Part shown: positions 34,594 to 42,666 of the stretch, piece by piece | Numbering within the stretch: position 1 is the stretch's first letter | How the letters are laid out: every line of letters starts with the position of its first letter | Source: Emiliania huxleyi CCMP1516 | Lineage: Eukaryota > Haptophyta > Isochrysidales > Noelaerhabdaceae | Assembly (NCBI RefSeq): GCF_000372725.1 | Contig: NW_005195220.1 | Coordinates: 10,082-69,224 of the forward strand | DNA length: 59,143 nucleotides | Reading direction: 5' to 3' | The notes under the pieces: model-generated | Seen by the model: the letters and a program-made list of their open reading frames with translations, nothing else | The model's database searches: none | What the model was told of the DNA's origin: nothing | Made by a program: the position numbers and the translations under genes

Positions 34594-35619
34594 ATGCTCC
34601 TCGCAGCCAAACTCGCGTTGCCAGTGATGATAGTCGCTATCGCGGTGCCGCCTGCACTGGTGAGCCTCCTCGCCTGGGCCACGCACCCCGGGCCCGAACA
34701 AGAGCGTTGGCCCGGCCGGCCGCAGTTGAACAAGGTCTCGGGCGTGCCGGCAACGCCATTCATCACGTCCGATCGAATCGACCAGCTGCAGAACGGCACG
34801 TTCAAGCCCTCTAGCAAGGACATCTGGGTCGCCACGTACCCCAAGACCGGCACCACCTGGACCCAGACCATCGTCAACCACATCAACGGCTTCCCGCCGC
34901 TGGAGCGCGGCCAGTACCCCTTCACGTACTGCCCCTGGCCAGAGGTCAGCCTCGGGCTGCCGCCGCTCCGGTACTCCATCGAAGAGATCAACGACTTCAA
35001 GCGCTGGGAAGGGCCGGTTGGCGGTTGGCGGTGCTTGAAGTCGCACTGGCACTACGCGGACCACATGGCGGACGCGGGCAAGCGCGTCATCTACGTGATG
35101 CGGAACGTGCTGGATGTGGCCACCAGCTTCTACCACCATAGTCGCCGCTTCCACTTCGTCTACCTCGACATGGCCGACGTCAGCTTCGACGCGTTTTTCG
35201 AGATGCTCAAGGCGGGAAACGTCGACAACGGCGACTACTTTGACCACGTCGCGTCGTGGTGGGCAGTGAAGGACCGGCCAAACGTCTTGTTTGTCCGCTA
35301 CGAGGACCTGCTCGCAGACCCGGCCGCCGTGATCGGGCGGATCGCCGCGCATATGGGGGTGGAGCTGACCGACGATCGGGTGGCCCAGATCGTCGAGCTG
35401 AGCTCGTTCAGGCGCATGAAGCAGTTCTATGGTGGCGACGTCGGCGAGATCGTCCTCACCGCGGTCGGGGCGCTCCGGGGACCCTTCTTCCGGAGGGGCG
35501 AGCTCGGCACGTACAGAGAGTCCGTCAACGCCGAGCAACGCGCGTGGGCGACCGAGCAGTACTTGCGAAAGCTCGCACCGCTCGGGGTCCCGCGGGACTG
35601 GGTCATCCCAGCAGTATAG
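34594..35619 (+). CDS. type II membrane sulfotransferase (Sulfotransfer_1 family)
   Basis: It transfers sulfate from PAPS to a hydroxyl or amine acceptor, probably in the Golgi. ATG at 34594 begins MLLAAKLALPVMIVAIAVPP, a signal anchor; upstream in-frame codons start with GTG and lie inside the leader repeat, so this ATG was chosen. 341 residues. The PAPS 5'-phosphosulfate loop is TYPKTGTTWT (residues 81-90). The 3'-phosphate site is YVMRNVLDVATSFYHH (about 165-180). KSHWHY (about 149-154) holds the candidate catalytic His. Near the C-terminus, FFRRGELGTYRESV (about 297-310) corresponds to the RKGxxGDW PAPS-binding motif, with Tyr for Trp. The domain is complete. The closest characterised types are cytosolic-fold aryl/steroid sulfotransferases, here with an anchor. 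Confidence 0.92.
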   Translation: MLLAAKLALPVMIVAIAVPPALVSLLAWATHPGPEQERWPGRPQLNKVSGVPATPFITSDRIDQLQNGTFKPSSKDIWVATYPKTGTTWTQTIVNHINGFPPLERGQYPFTYCPWPEVSLGLPPLRYSIEEINDFKRWEGPVGGWRCLKSHWHYADHMADAGKRVIYVMRNVLDVATSFYHHSRRFHFVYLDMADVSFDAFFEMLKAGNVDNGDYFDHVASWWAVKDRPNVLFVRYEDLLADPAAVIGRIAAHMGVELTDDRVAQIVELSSFRRMKQFYGGDVGEIVLTAVGALRGPFFRRGELGTYRESVNAEQRAWATEQYLRKLAPLGVPRDWVIPAV

Positions 35620-35928
35620 TAGGCTGAAGAGCGGTTGAGGGTTGTGCCGCCGCATCCGCTCATGTTCATAGAGCTCACCGCCGCAGCTTTTTAAGCATGC
35701 TTGTTCTGCATCATTGTTCTGCATCATTAACCTGACTCCTGAGTGCAATACTCAATACACAAACTCCGAGCGCGGAGGACGCCGACGGCCCAGCCGCGAG
35801 GGGCGAGGTCTCCCCGGGCCCGCAGGGCGGCGGTGATTGAAAACAGATAACCACCCCAGGGAGGGAAGGGAGGACGGCACGCCGCCAGGTCCGGCAGGCA
35901 GCGTTTTTCTTCCACTTCACCAACCGTA
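35620..35928. other. intergenic with leader repeat, no gene
   Basis: AT-richer sequence with a direct repeat of GTTCTGCATCATT (about 35703-35728). The only structured element is the leader-repeat copy at 35839-35887, just before the PH-TPR gene. Confidence 0.5.
35839..35887 (+). repeat. leader repeat copy upstream of the PH-TPR gene
   Basis: GAAAACAGATAACCACCCCA followed by GGGAGGGAAGGGAGGACGGC and ACGCCGCCA matches the repeat units at 34333-34530 with a few substitutions. It ends 41 nt before the ATG at 35929, on the sense strand. Confidence 0.75.
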
Positions 35929-37808
35929 ATGTCGGACGACGTCCCACGGCCGAGGCGGGCACTTCAGCACTCGGGCTGGCTGCACAAGGAGGGCCACCGC
36001 GTCAACACCGCGTTCAAGCGCCGCTGGTTCACACTGACCACGGACAGGCGCCTGTCCTACTACGAGAGCGAGGCTGCCGCCGGACGAGGGCAGAAGCCGA
36101 AGGGCGTTGTGCACGTCTGCTCCCTCGCGCACGCCTGCCCTCGGGACATCAGCGGCGCCATCGACGCTCGTCCGCGCGAGCACCACGCGCACGCGGTGCT
36201 CCTCGCGCGAGCCTTCACCTTCCAGACGGACGAGGCAAAGGCGTTTGTGGTGTACGCAGAGTCGACGCGCGAAAAGGTGACGTGGCTGCAGGCGCTGCTG
36301 AGTGGCCTGGGCGGCAGCAGCCTCGCGCTCCCCGTCGAGCAGCTCGCCACACTGCGCCGCCCCTCCGAGCTCGGCCCGCCGCAGCGCTCGAGCGTCGCGT
36401 CCTCCAGCAGCGACGAGGCGGCGCAGCGAAAGAAGGCGCCGCCGGCGGGGTGCGGTGGCTCGGAGGAGGAGGAGGGCGGACGGGAGGCGGCGGCGCGAGG
36501 GGCGGCGCCGAGCCGCGCCATCGACGCCGACTCCGAGCGGCTGACCGCGCACGAGTCGCCGCACGAGTCTCAGCTGTCCGAGGCGTTCCTCTGGCTGAAG
36601 GTTGACTTGGCGCTGGACCAGGCCGCGCGCGGCGAGGCGGAGGAGGCCTGCGCCACCCTGACGAGCCATATCTCCCCAGATCTCGGCCACATCTCCCCAT
36701 ATCTCGGCCACATCTCGCTCTATCTCAGGCCCGCGCCACCCTGACGAGCGTGCTCGGCGGCTACCACGCGAGGGCTGGCGAGGGGCTGCCCTTCCCGGCG
36801 GGCCTTTCTGAGGAGGGGACCATGCACGCCCTCTACAAGCCCGAGTGGCTCGTCGCGCTGCATGAGCTCGGCAAGCTCGAGTGCGCGGAAGGGAGGTACG
36901 CCGACGCAGCGCCCTCCTTCCAAGGCGCGCGCTCTCTCGGCCATAGCTCGGCCATCTCTCGGCCATAGCTCGGCCATAACTCGGTTATCTCTCGACTATC
37001 TCTCGGCTATCTCTCGGCTATCTCTCGGCTACATCTCGCTACATCTCGGCCACACCTCGCTACATCTCGGCCGTCCTTCCAAGGCGCGCTCCGCATCGCG
37101 CCGCCGGAGCGGCGGACGCAGCTGCGGCTGCAGTGCGCGTGGTGTGCGTGGCACATGCGGCTGGACGAGCCGGCGGAGAGCCTGTACGCGCGCGAGCTGC
37201 GGCGGGACCCGCTCTGCTGGGCGGCGCTGCTCGACCGCGCGCGATTCCGGCTCGAGCGGGCTGCGTGGGGGCTCGCTCTCTCTGACCTCCAGCTGGTCGT
37301 GGCGATGGGGCAGGCGGCGGCGGACGTGCTCAACGACCTCGGCGTCTGCCGCTTCGAGCTGGGCGAGCCGGGGAAGGCGATGGAGGACTTCGAGGCGGCG
37401 CTGGAGGCCGACGAGCAGCACGCCCACGCGACGCTCAACCGGGGGAACTGCCACCGGCTTGCGGGCCGGCTGGCGGAGGCGAGGGCAGACTATTCTCGCG
37501 CGACCAGCCTCGACCCGCGGCTGGTCGCCGCCTTCAACAACCGCGGCGCCCTGTCGCTGGTGGAGGGGCGGCACGCGGACGCGGTGGCTGACCTCGAGGA
37601 GGCGGTGCGGATCGACCCTCACTCCGAGGTGGCGCTGCAGAACTGCGAGCTCGCGGCGGCGGCGAGCGAGCGGACCGGCCTCACCCTCAACGAGCGGGTC
37701 GGCGTGACCAGCGTCCTCCGCCCCGACGAGGCGGCACACTCACGCCCCTCACCCACGCGCACCGGGCCTCGGCACTGCCCATTGCCTTGCGCCGCTCCTG
37801 CCCTTTAG
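35929..37808 (+). CDS. PH domain and TPR repeat protein
   Basis: Three exons fixed by frame: 35929-36645, 36729-36924 and 37084-37808 (545 residues). The N-terminal PH domain (about residues 13-128) starts HSGWLHKEGHRVNTAFKRRW, has FTLTTDRRLSYYES and ends FVVYAESTREKVTWLQALLS with the invariant Trp. PH domains bind phosphoinositides or proteins, so membrane or scaffold recruitment is likely. After a Ser/Glu linker come tetratricopeptide helices (VLNDLGVCRFELGEPGKAME, HAHATLNRGNCHRLAGRLAE, LVAAFNNRGALSLVEGRHAD). Both introns (83 and 159 nt) have GC donors and are flanked by direct repeats. They contain CATATCTCC and CTCGGCCAT simple repeats. Confidence 0.9.
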
Positions 37809-38323
37809 ACGTGGAGTCGCGAGGGCTGCCCGGCTCTTGCCCCAGCCACAAGATGTAGATGTGGATGTAGATGTGTGTGGAGGCGCTCACCGTGCCGCAC
37901 CGCACCTTAGGCGGCCGACCTACTCGCCGCGAGGGAGGGGAAGGTCGGGGTCGCGCGGAGGGCGTCGCTGTCGGGCCGGCAGCTGGCGAGCAGCGGCTGA
38001 GCTGCAGGGCACGGCCCGTGCATGCGCTTCGCATGATGCATACCCACGCGGGAGCCATGGCGGCGGTTGTCCATGACCGGACACTGAGGTACGTACGTAC
38101 GCCGACACTCGTCTACACGCGTTCATGATTGTCCGCCCCAATTCTGTCTGCAGCATGAACCAGTACGCGTCTGTGTGTCGTGTGTGATCCGGATCTGTGA
38201 GGGACTCTGTCGCATCCGGCCATCTTGATCAGCTCGCCCATCACGCCGCACTGTCCGACGAGCGGGGGAGCGCGAAGAGGAGGAGGAGGTCAAGATGTTG
38301 TCAAGAACGATCTCCCCCAAGCG
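37809..38323. other. intergenic, no gene seen
   Basis: 3' flank of the PH-TPR gene up to the left end of the inverted-repeat element. GATGTAGATGTGGATGTAGATGTG (short GATGTN repeats, about 37852-37875) and GTACGTACGTACG (about 38090-38102) are simple repeats. Nothing else could be supported. Confidence 0.45.
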
Positions 38324-39646
38324 CCGGCACCAACTTGATTCCCGGATCGGCGTCTCCCCCTCCCCCTATGTGCCGCCACCCCCCTCCAATCCGTAATTCC
38401 GTAAAATCGCGCGAAAAGCGCCCTAATCGAGCTGGAGAGCGGCCCCCAGCCGCATGGGAGCGTGCCCCAGCTAGCAGGAGGCGTCAGACGTACTTTCGGA
38501 AGGACTTTCGGCGACGTCCGTTCCCTTGGACACGTCGACAAATGGCACCGACGCAGCTCAGCATTGTGCTGGAGCGCCTGCTCAACGAACTCGGAATAGC
38601 CAACCTCAGTATGTTCGAGGCTGTGCTCATGCACGATACAGGCGCGGTGCTCGACGCGATCCGAAGCACCGCTGCAGCCGCAGAGGCTGGTGCGGCGGTT
38701 TGTGCCAGCTCGGCCACGAGCAATGTTGTTGTGTGCCGAAGCAGCACTGCTACCGCTGGCGCAATCTCTGTTCAGCACGAGGGCAGCATCTCCCGCACTC
38801 TCGTCAGCACAGACGCGCAAACCACGCTAAAGGGCTCGGACATCCATGCAGCCGCGAGTAGTGCGACTGCTGAGATGCTGCTCCGGCAGGAGTTGGAAGA
38901 GAAGTTGCGGTCACAGACCAAGGAGCTGGCTTCTGAGCAGCGCTCTGCGAACGCTATGAAGAAGGCGCTCGCATCGGCGCGGGATGAGCTTGCTGCGGCA
39001 CAAGAGCTGAGGCGCTCCGACTGCGACAACCTGAGGACAGCGCAGCAGGCTGCTAAACGCGACATCAAAGCGGCTGAGCGGATGGCCGACCAGGCAAATC
39101 ATGCAGCTCGAGCTGAGTGTGAGTGGCGTATCGGCGAGATGCGGGCCAAGATGTAGGCCGAGCTGCGCGAGCAGCTCGACGCGCTGCAGATTTCGATGGA
39201 GGCAGAGGCGAGGCGCGCTGATGCCGCAGAGGCAGAGAGGTCAAGGCTGTACGACAAGATGGAGGGGATTATGCGCACGCGTGAGGGGTTGATAGACGCA
39301 CTCGCAGAGGCGCAGCGCAAGCGCGAACAAGTGATTGTTAAGAGATATACGTAGCGTTACAGTCGTACGGTCGTCGACCCTCCCACCGTGTGGGCCGCCC
39401 GGACCCGCCGGAGAGCGCTGCGCGTGCAGACAGCGCTGCGCGAGCATTGGAGAGGCCAGCCCCCGGCTTCTCAGCATGTCGCGAGCGCTGAGTCTCTGCC
39501 TGCCTGGTAGCTGGGTGCGGTGGGGGACTCCCTGGTGGCTTTTGGTTACAAAGTTACGGATTTACGGATTTACGGATCGACCCCCCTCCCTCCCCGTCCC
39601 GCGACCCGGCCGTGAGACGCCGATCCGGGAATCAAGTTGGTGCCGG
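38324..39646. mobile_element. candidate element with perfect 33-bp terminal inverted repeats
   Basis: CCGGCACCAACTTGATTCCC continuing to GGCGTCTC at 38324-38356 is the exact reverse complement of 39614-39646. Just inside both ends are C/G-rich tracts, then CCGTAAATCCGTAA-like phrases (about 38392-38410 and the complement of 39553-39577), also in inverted order. The 1,323-bp interval contains one coiled-coil coding frame (38542-39354). I saw no clear target-site duplication and no transposase. It could be a non-autonomous DNA transposon carrying host sequence, or simply an inverted duplication. Confidence 0.45.
38542..39354 (+). pseudogene. coiled-coil protein gene with an in-frame TAG
   Basis: ATG at 38542 opens MAPTQLSIVLERLLNELGIA, an N-terminal region that looks folded, followed by a Ser/Thr/Ala stretch and a long coiled coil (LLRQELEEKLRSQTKELASE, then RDELAAAQELRR). 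A TAG at 39154-39156 interrupts the heptads after residue 204. The same frame continues as coiled coil for 65 more codons (AELREQLDALQISMEAEARR ... LIDALAEAQRKREQVIV) to TAG at 39352. The uninterrupted composition after the first stop suggests a recent nonsense mutation, readthrough or a sequencing error. The gene lies wholly between the terminal inverted repeats. Family not recognised. Confidence 0.6.
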
Positions 39647-40465
39647 GCGACCAGGATGAGCGCGAACACAGCCATCGCTTACGATAAGAGGGTAGGCAGG
39701 GTTCAGTCACACGAGCAAGGTCGGGGTGCATTCGCCGAATTCTTTTCTTGCGGCGAGGGCGGTATACCCATACCCATACCGCGTTGGTGTCCAGTCCGAG
39801 CCTGACTGAGTTGTTCATCTTTCTACATACATACATACAGGGCGGTCAAGTGCACGGAGCTAAGTGGCTCGCCGTCCTCGCGGGAGTCGCTTAGGCGACT
39901 CCCGTGGTGTACCTGTGTTAGTGCCAGTGCGCGCCAGTCCCGTGCCCAGTGTCGTGCGAGGCAGTTTGCTGGTAAAATTCTTTTCTCGAGCTCCGTGTGC
40001 CCACTCGAACTGTCTCTGCGCCAGCGGCAATGGTGACTCCGCCACCGCGCCGCGCCGCGCCGCGCCTCCGCGCGCCCCGCCGCCCCCTCGCGCACCTAGG
40101 TCCGCGCCGGCAAGGCACCCCATTCTACATCGCTTGGCCATGCACCGGATGTATGTCCTTTCTTTCTCTTCTGCATGTAGATGCAACGCTCTCCCCTCCA
40201 GACACCGCTGGCACGACGCCCCGTGCGCGCGACGAAACCGATGCCGTCGCGTCGCACCGACAAGGCGGTTCACGCTCTCTATAGAACACCGATTGCGAGA
40301 GAGGGGTCTGATCTAACCACTACGTGTCACGACTACTGAAGCGAACGTTCGTCTACTCACACAGACACTAGCACAGCAACAAACACCTAGCACAGACTGC
40401 ACAGCTGCGGCGGGACCAAGGGCCGCGTAAGAGCCCAGACGGCGACTACACACGATGCGCCCCTC
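39647..40465. other. intergenic, no gene supported
   Basis: Contains CATACCCATACC (about 39768-39780), CATACATACATACAG (about 39826-39840), a hairpin-headed repeat and a promoter-like motif at 39973-39985. An ATG at about 40030 follows that motif, but the frame (MVTPPPRRAAPRLRAPRR) is Arg/Pro-rich and not convincing. Confidence 0.45.
39882..39949 (+). repeat. hairpin-headed dispersed repeat, copy 3
   Basis: GGGAGTCGCTTAGGCGACTCCC is a near-perfect hairpin, then the same CGTGGTGTACC and TGTGTTAGTGCC...GTGCCCAG as at 33909-33975. It is followed after 23 nt by TAAAATTCTTTTCTCG (39973 on), the promoter-like motif, so it might mark the 5' end of an unrecognised transcript. Confidence 0.75.
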
Positions 40466-41013
40466 TCACGCGCACCCTGGCCAATAGACATACCACGCGA
40501 AGCCCGAGTCAGGGCAGCGGCAGATCTCGCAGCGGATGGTGACGGCGCGTCCAAACAAAACCATCTTTTCGGGCAGCTGGTCGTAGATGCTGACCTTGTA
40601 GCCGTTCTCAATGCAGTGCAGCGGAAACTCGGGCTGTGTGAGGGCTAGGTCACCGACCTCTATATACGACTCGCTCTCCTCATCCGCGAGGCGTAGCACC
40701 TTTTCGGTGGTCGATGCGTCCACTGTGCGAGCGGAGCGAAATCACGGTGGTGAGTGGAGAGGTGGGCGGGAAGGGTGGCCAGGTGGTGCAGGCTCGGCGT
40801 ACCGTCGGCAAGCGCTAGCAGGCTCCTGATCTTCTCCGGCGGCACTCTGGCTGCGTCGATCTTGATCGCCGGGCCGCTGGCGCTGCTCAGTGAGCGCAAA
40901 GCGACAAGCGCGAGTGTGCCGAGTACGAAGGCCACGACGAGCCCGGAGACTACGGGACGCGGTTTTGAGGAGGAGCGGCCGCGGCTGAGGGAAGCGTCCT
41001 CGGGTGCGATCAT
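40466..41013 (-). CDS. small single-pass membrane protein, unknown family
   Basis: Exon 1 41013-40803, GT-AG intron 40802-40723 (80 nt, GTACGC...GCACAG), exon 2 40722-40466; 155 residues. ATG at 41013 was chosen over the TTG one codon upstream. After a basic N-terminus (MIAPEDASLSRGRSSSKPRP) there is one membrane span (VVSGLVVAFVLGTLALVALR, about residues 21-40), consistent with a type II protein whose C-terminus faces the lumen. The lumenal part contains PEKIRSLLALADVDASTTEK, a conserved-looking LTQPEFPLHCIENGYKVSIY, and a C-terminal cysteine cluster IRCEICRCPDSGFAWYVYWP ending GCA. I do not recognise the family. The four clustered Cys could bind metal or form disulfides. Confidence 0.7.
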
Positions 41014-41263
41014 CAAGAGCCGGTTGCGTCGGCTTCACGAGAAGCGACTCTCGTGACGAGCCGCCGGAGCGCAAAGAGGGCGCGCGTGACACGATGAAAG
41101 TTGCTTGGATTCACTGATTGCGGGGTGCTGTTCTCAGGGGGGCATATCCCTTTTCACACCTTAATCATAAACGGGAAATGTGAGAATTTCTTGCGCGGCT
41201 CTATCTAGAGAGAGATGCGCGCGGTGAAAGCACAAACGTGGCTGCTGCTTGGAGAAGAAGTCG

Positions 41264-41545
41264 CTAAATGGGCGTCTCGCTCCGCATGGCCACAAGCGCG
41301 TCGCACGCCGCCGAGTAGACGGCCACCACGTCGCCCGAGAGAGTGAGCACCCGCAACTCGTCGCCTCGTTTCTTTGCCTGTCGCGCGAATCGTGCTGTGC
41401 GAGCCTTTTGTTGTAGTAACATTCTTAAATAATAAATAAAAACGGACAGCTCTCTTGTCTCTACTGATTCACGTACTGTGAGACGGGTAAAAAGGAACAG
41501 GTCTCCGCCCGTGCGATCTTTGTGCAGGGTTCTTGTTGTCCACAA
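41264..41545 (-). CDS. possible terminal exon or small hypothetical gene
   Basis: A minus frame ends cleanly with KKRGDELRVLTLSGDVVAVY and SAACDALVAMRSETPI at 41264, which looks like a folded C-terminus. There is no ATG near the frame's upstream end (it begins with TTG), so if real it must be joined to an upstream exon or start at an internal Met. The upstream part (FIYYLRMLLQQKARTARFAR) is less convincing. Confidence 0.25.
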   Translation of the reverse strand: MWTTRTLHKDRTGGDLFLFTRLTVRESVETRELSVFIYYLRMLLQQKARTARFARQAKKRGDELRVLTLSGDVVAVYSAACDALVAMRSETPI

Positions 41546-42666
41546 GAAAGTTCCTTTAGTTAGAACCGTAGTTAGTTAGTTAGGAAGGTGAAGAACAGCC
41601 AGCCAGCCAGGCTCGTCGAGGACTGGACACCAACGCGGTATGGGTGGACGCTGGACAGATGATGACGACACGCACGAGCGACACACAGACACAAACAAGC
41701 TCACAAGACATACAGCCAGCTGGCTGCCACACACCCTGAGTTGGCGTACACATAACTCTCAGGGCCACGGGTACAAAGAGGGGTACCCGGAGAATCCCCA
41801 GCTGCGGAAACGTAGTGTCGCTCAAGAGGTGCGATACTGCGGGGGAGTGTAAGGTGCCTATATGGGCTTCCAGTATCGGACCTTCAAGACATGCGCTAAA
41901 CCTTTTGCATGGCCGGTGGCCTCCTCGGACACCAACCTCACTCGGAACAACCTCACCCCAAGCACAACCCAACCTAACACGAAACAACCTCACAAAAAGC
42001 ACGATTCTCAAGTTGGGCCCTCGGCCTGTAGTTTTTCAATTCTTTTCCAGTATAGTTCTTTTCCTGTACCCCCATTCCGCCGACGGCCTTAGGTATTCGG
42101 CGGGTGGTGCAACGCGGTCAAGCGGCTGTTCTACCAGATGAAGGACAAAAGGTGCGCAACAAGCTCTCGAAGCGGCAGCACGAGGACGAGGCGAGCTGGT
42201 CCACGCGGTCGTGGCTGTCGCTCTGCAGGCCCAGCGCATGTCAGTCGCGCTGCAGCTCGCGGCGGCGGAAGAGACCGAGCTCAGGCTCGCCGCGGCGTCG
42301 GAGGACGCCGCCGTCGCCTAGACTCCCCTGCGTGCCTCCCCGTCTTTGTAGCCTGGCGTTTGTGCCCCGTTTGTGCCGCGTCCCGTGCCCCCGAGTTCAT
42401 AAAAAAAAACAGCAACAACCCGACCCGAGGGTCAATTCACAGCCAAAACGGTGACTCGATGTTCCGCTCAGTATTTTCACCGCAATACTCGGAGCCGGCG
42501 CATCACGCAAATAGGGGAAAGAACCATGCGGAATCGACCTAACCCAGGGCAACAGTGCACCTCCACAAAAGAGCGCAAGACCAGTTTCCTTAGCTTTTTT
42601 TATTTTCGCTCTCCGTATTGTAGACATAGCCGGTGTACGCGGCGCCCGCGGCGGGCGCGCGTCCGC
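41546..42666. other. intergenic, one possible exon fragment
   Basis: Contains AACC and GTTAGTTAG phrases near 41555-41580 and tandem AACCTCACN units (about 41935-41995). On the plus strand, QQALEAAARGRGELVHAVVA to SEDAAVA, ending TAG at about 42319-42321, reads like the last exon or remnant of a helical protein, but no upstream partner was found. Confidence 0.3.

Noticed and set aside
34108..35748. A 546-codon frame antisense to the sulfotransferase gene
   Set aside because: It is the mirror of a strongly conserved sulfotransferase reading frame in GC-rich DNA. It runs through the leader repeats and has no recognisable domain.
38197..38541. An N-terminal extension of the coiled-coil gene upstream of 38542
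   Set aside because: It begins with GTG, crosses the terminal inverted repeat and has a low-complexity Arg/Pro composition; ATG 38542 starts a sensible hydrophobic helix.
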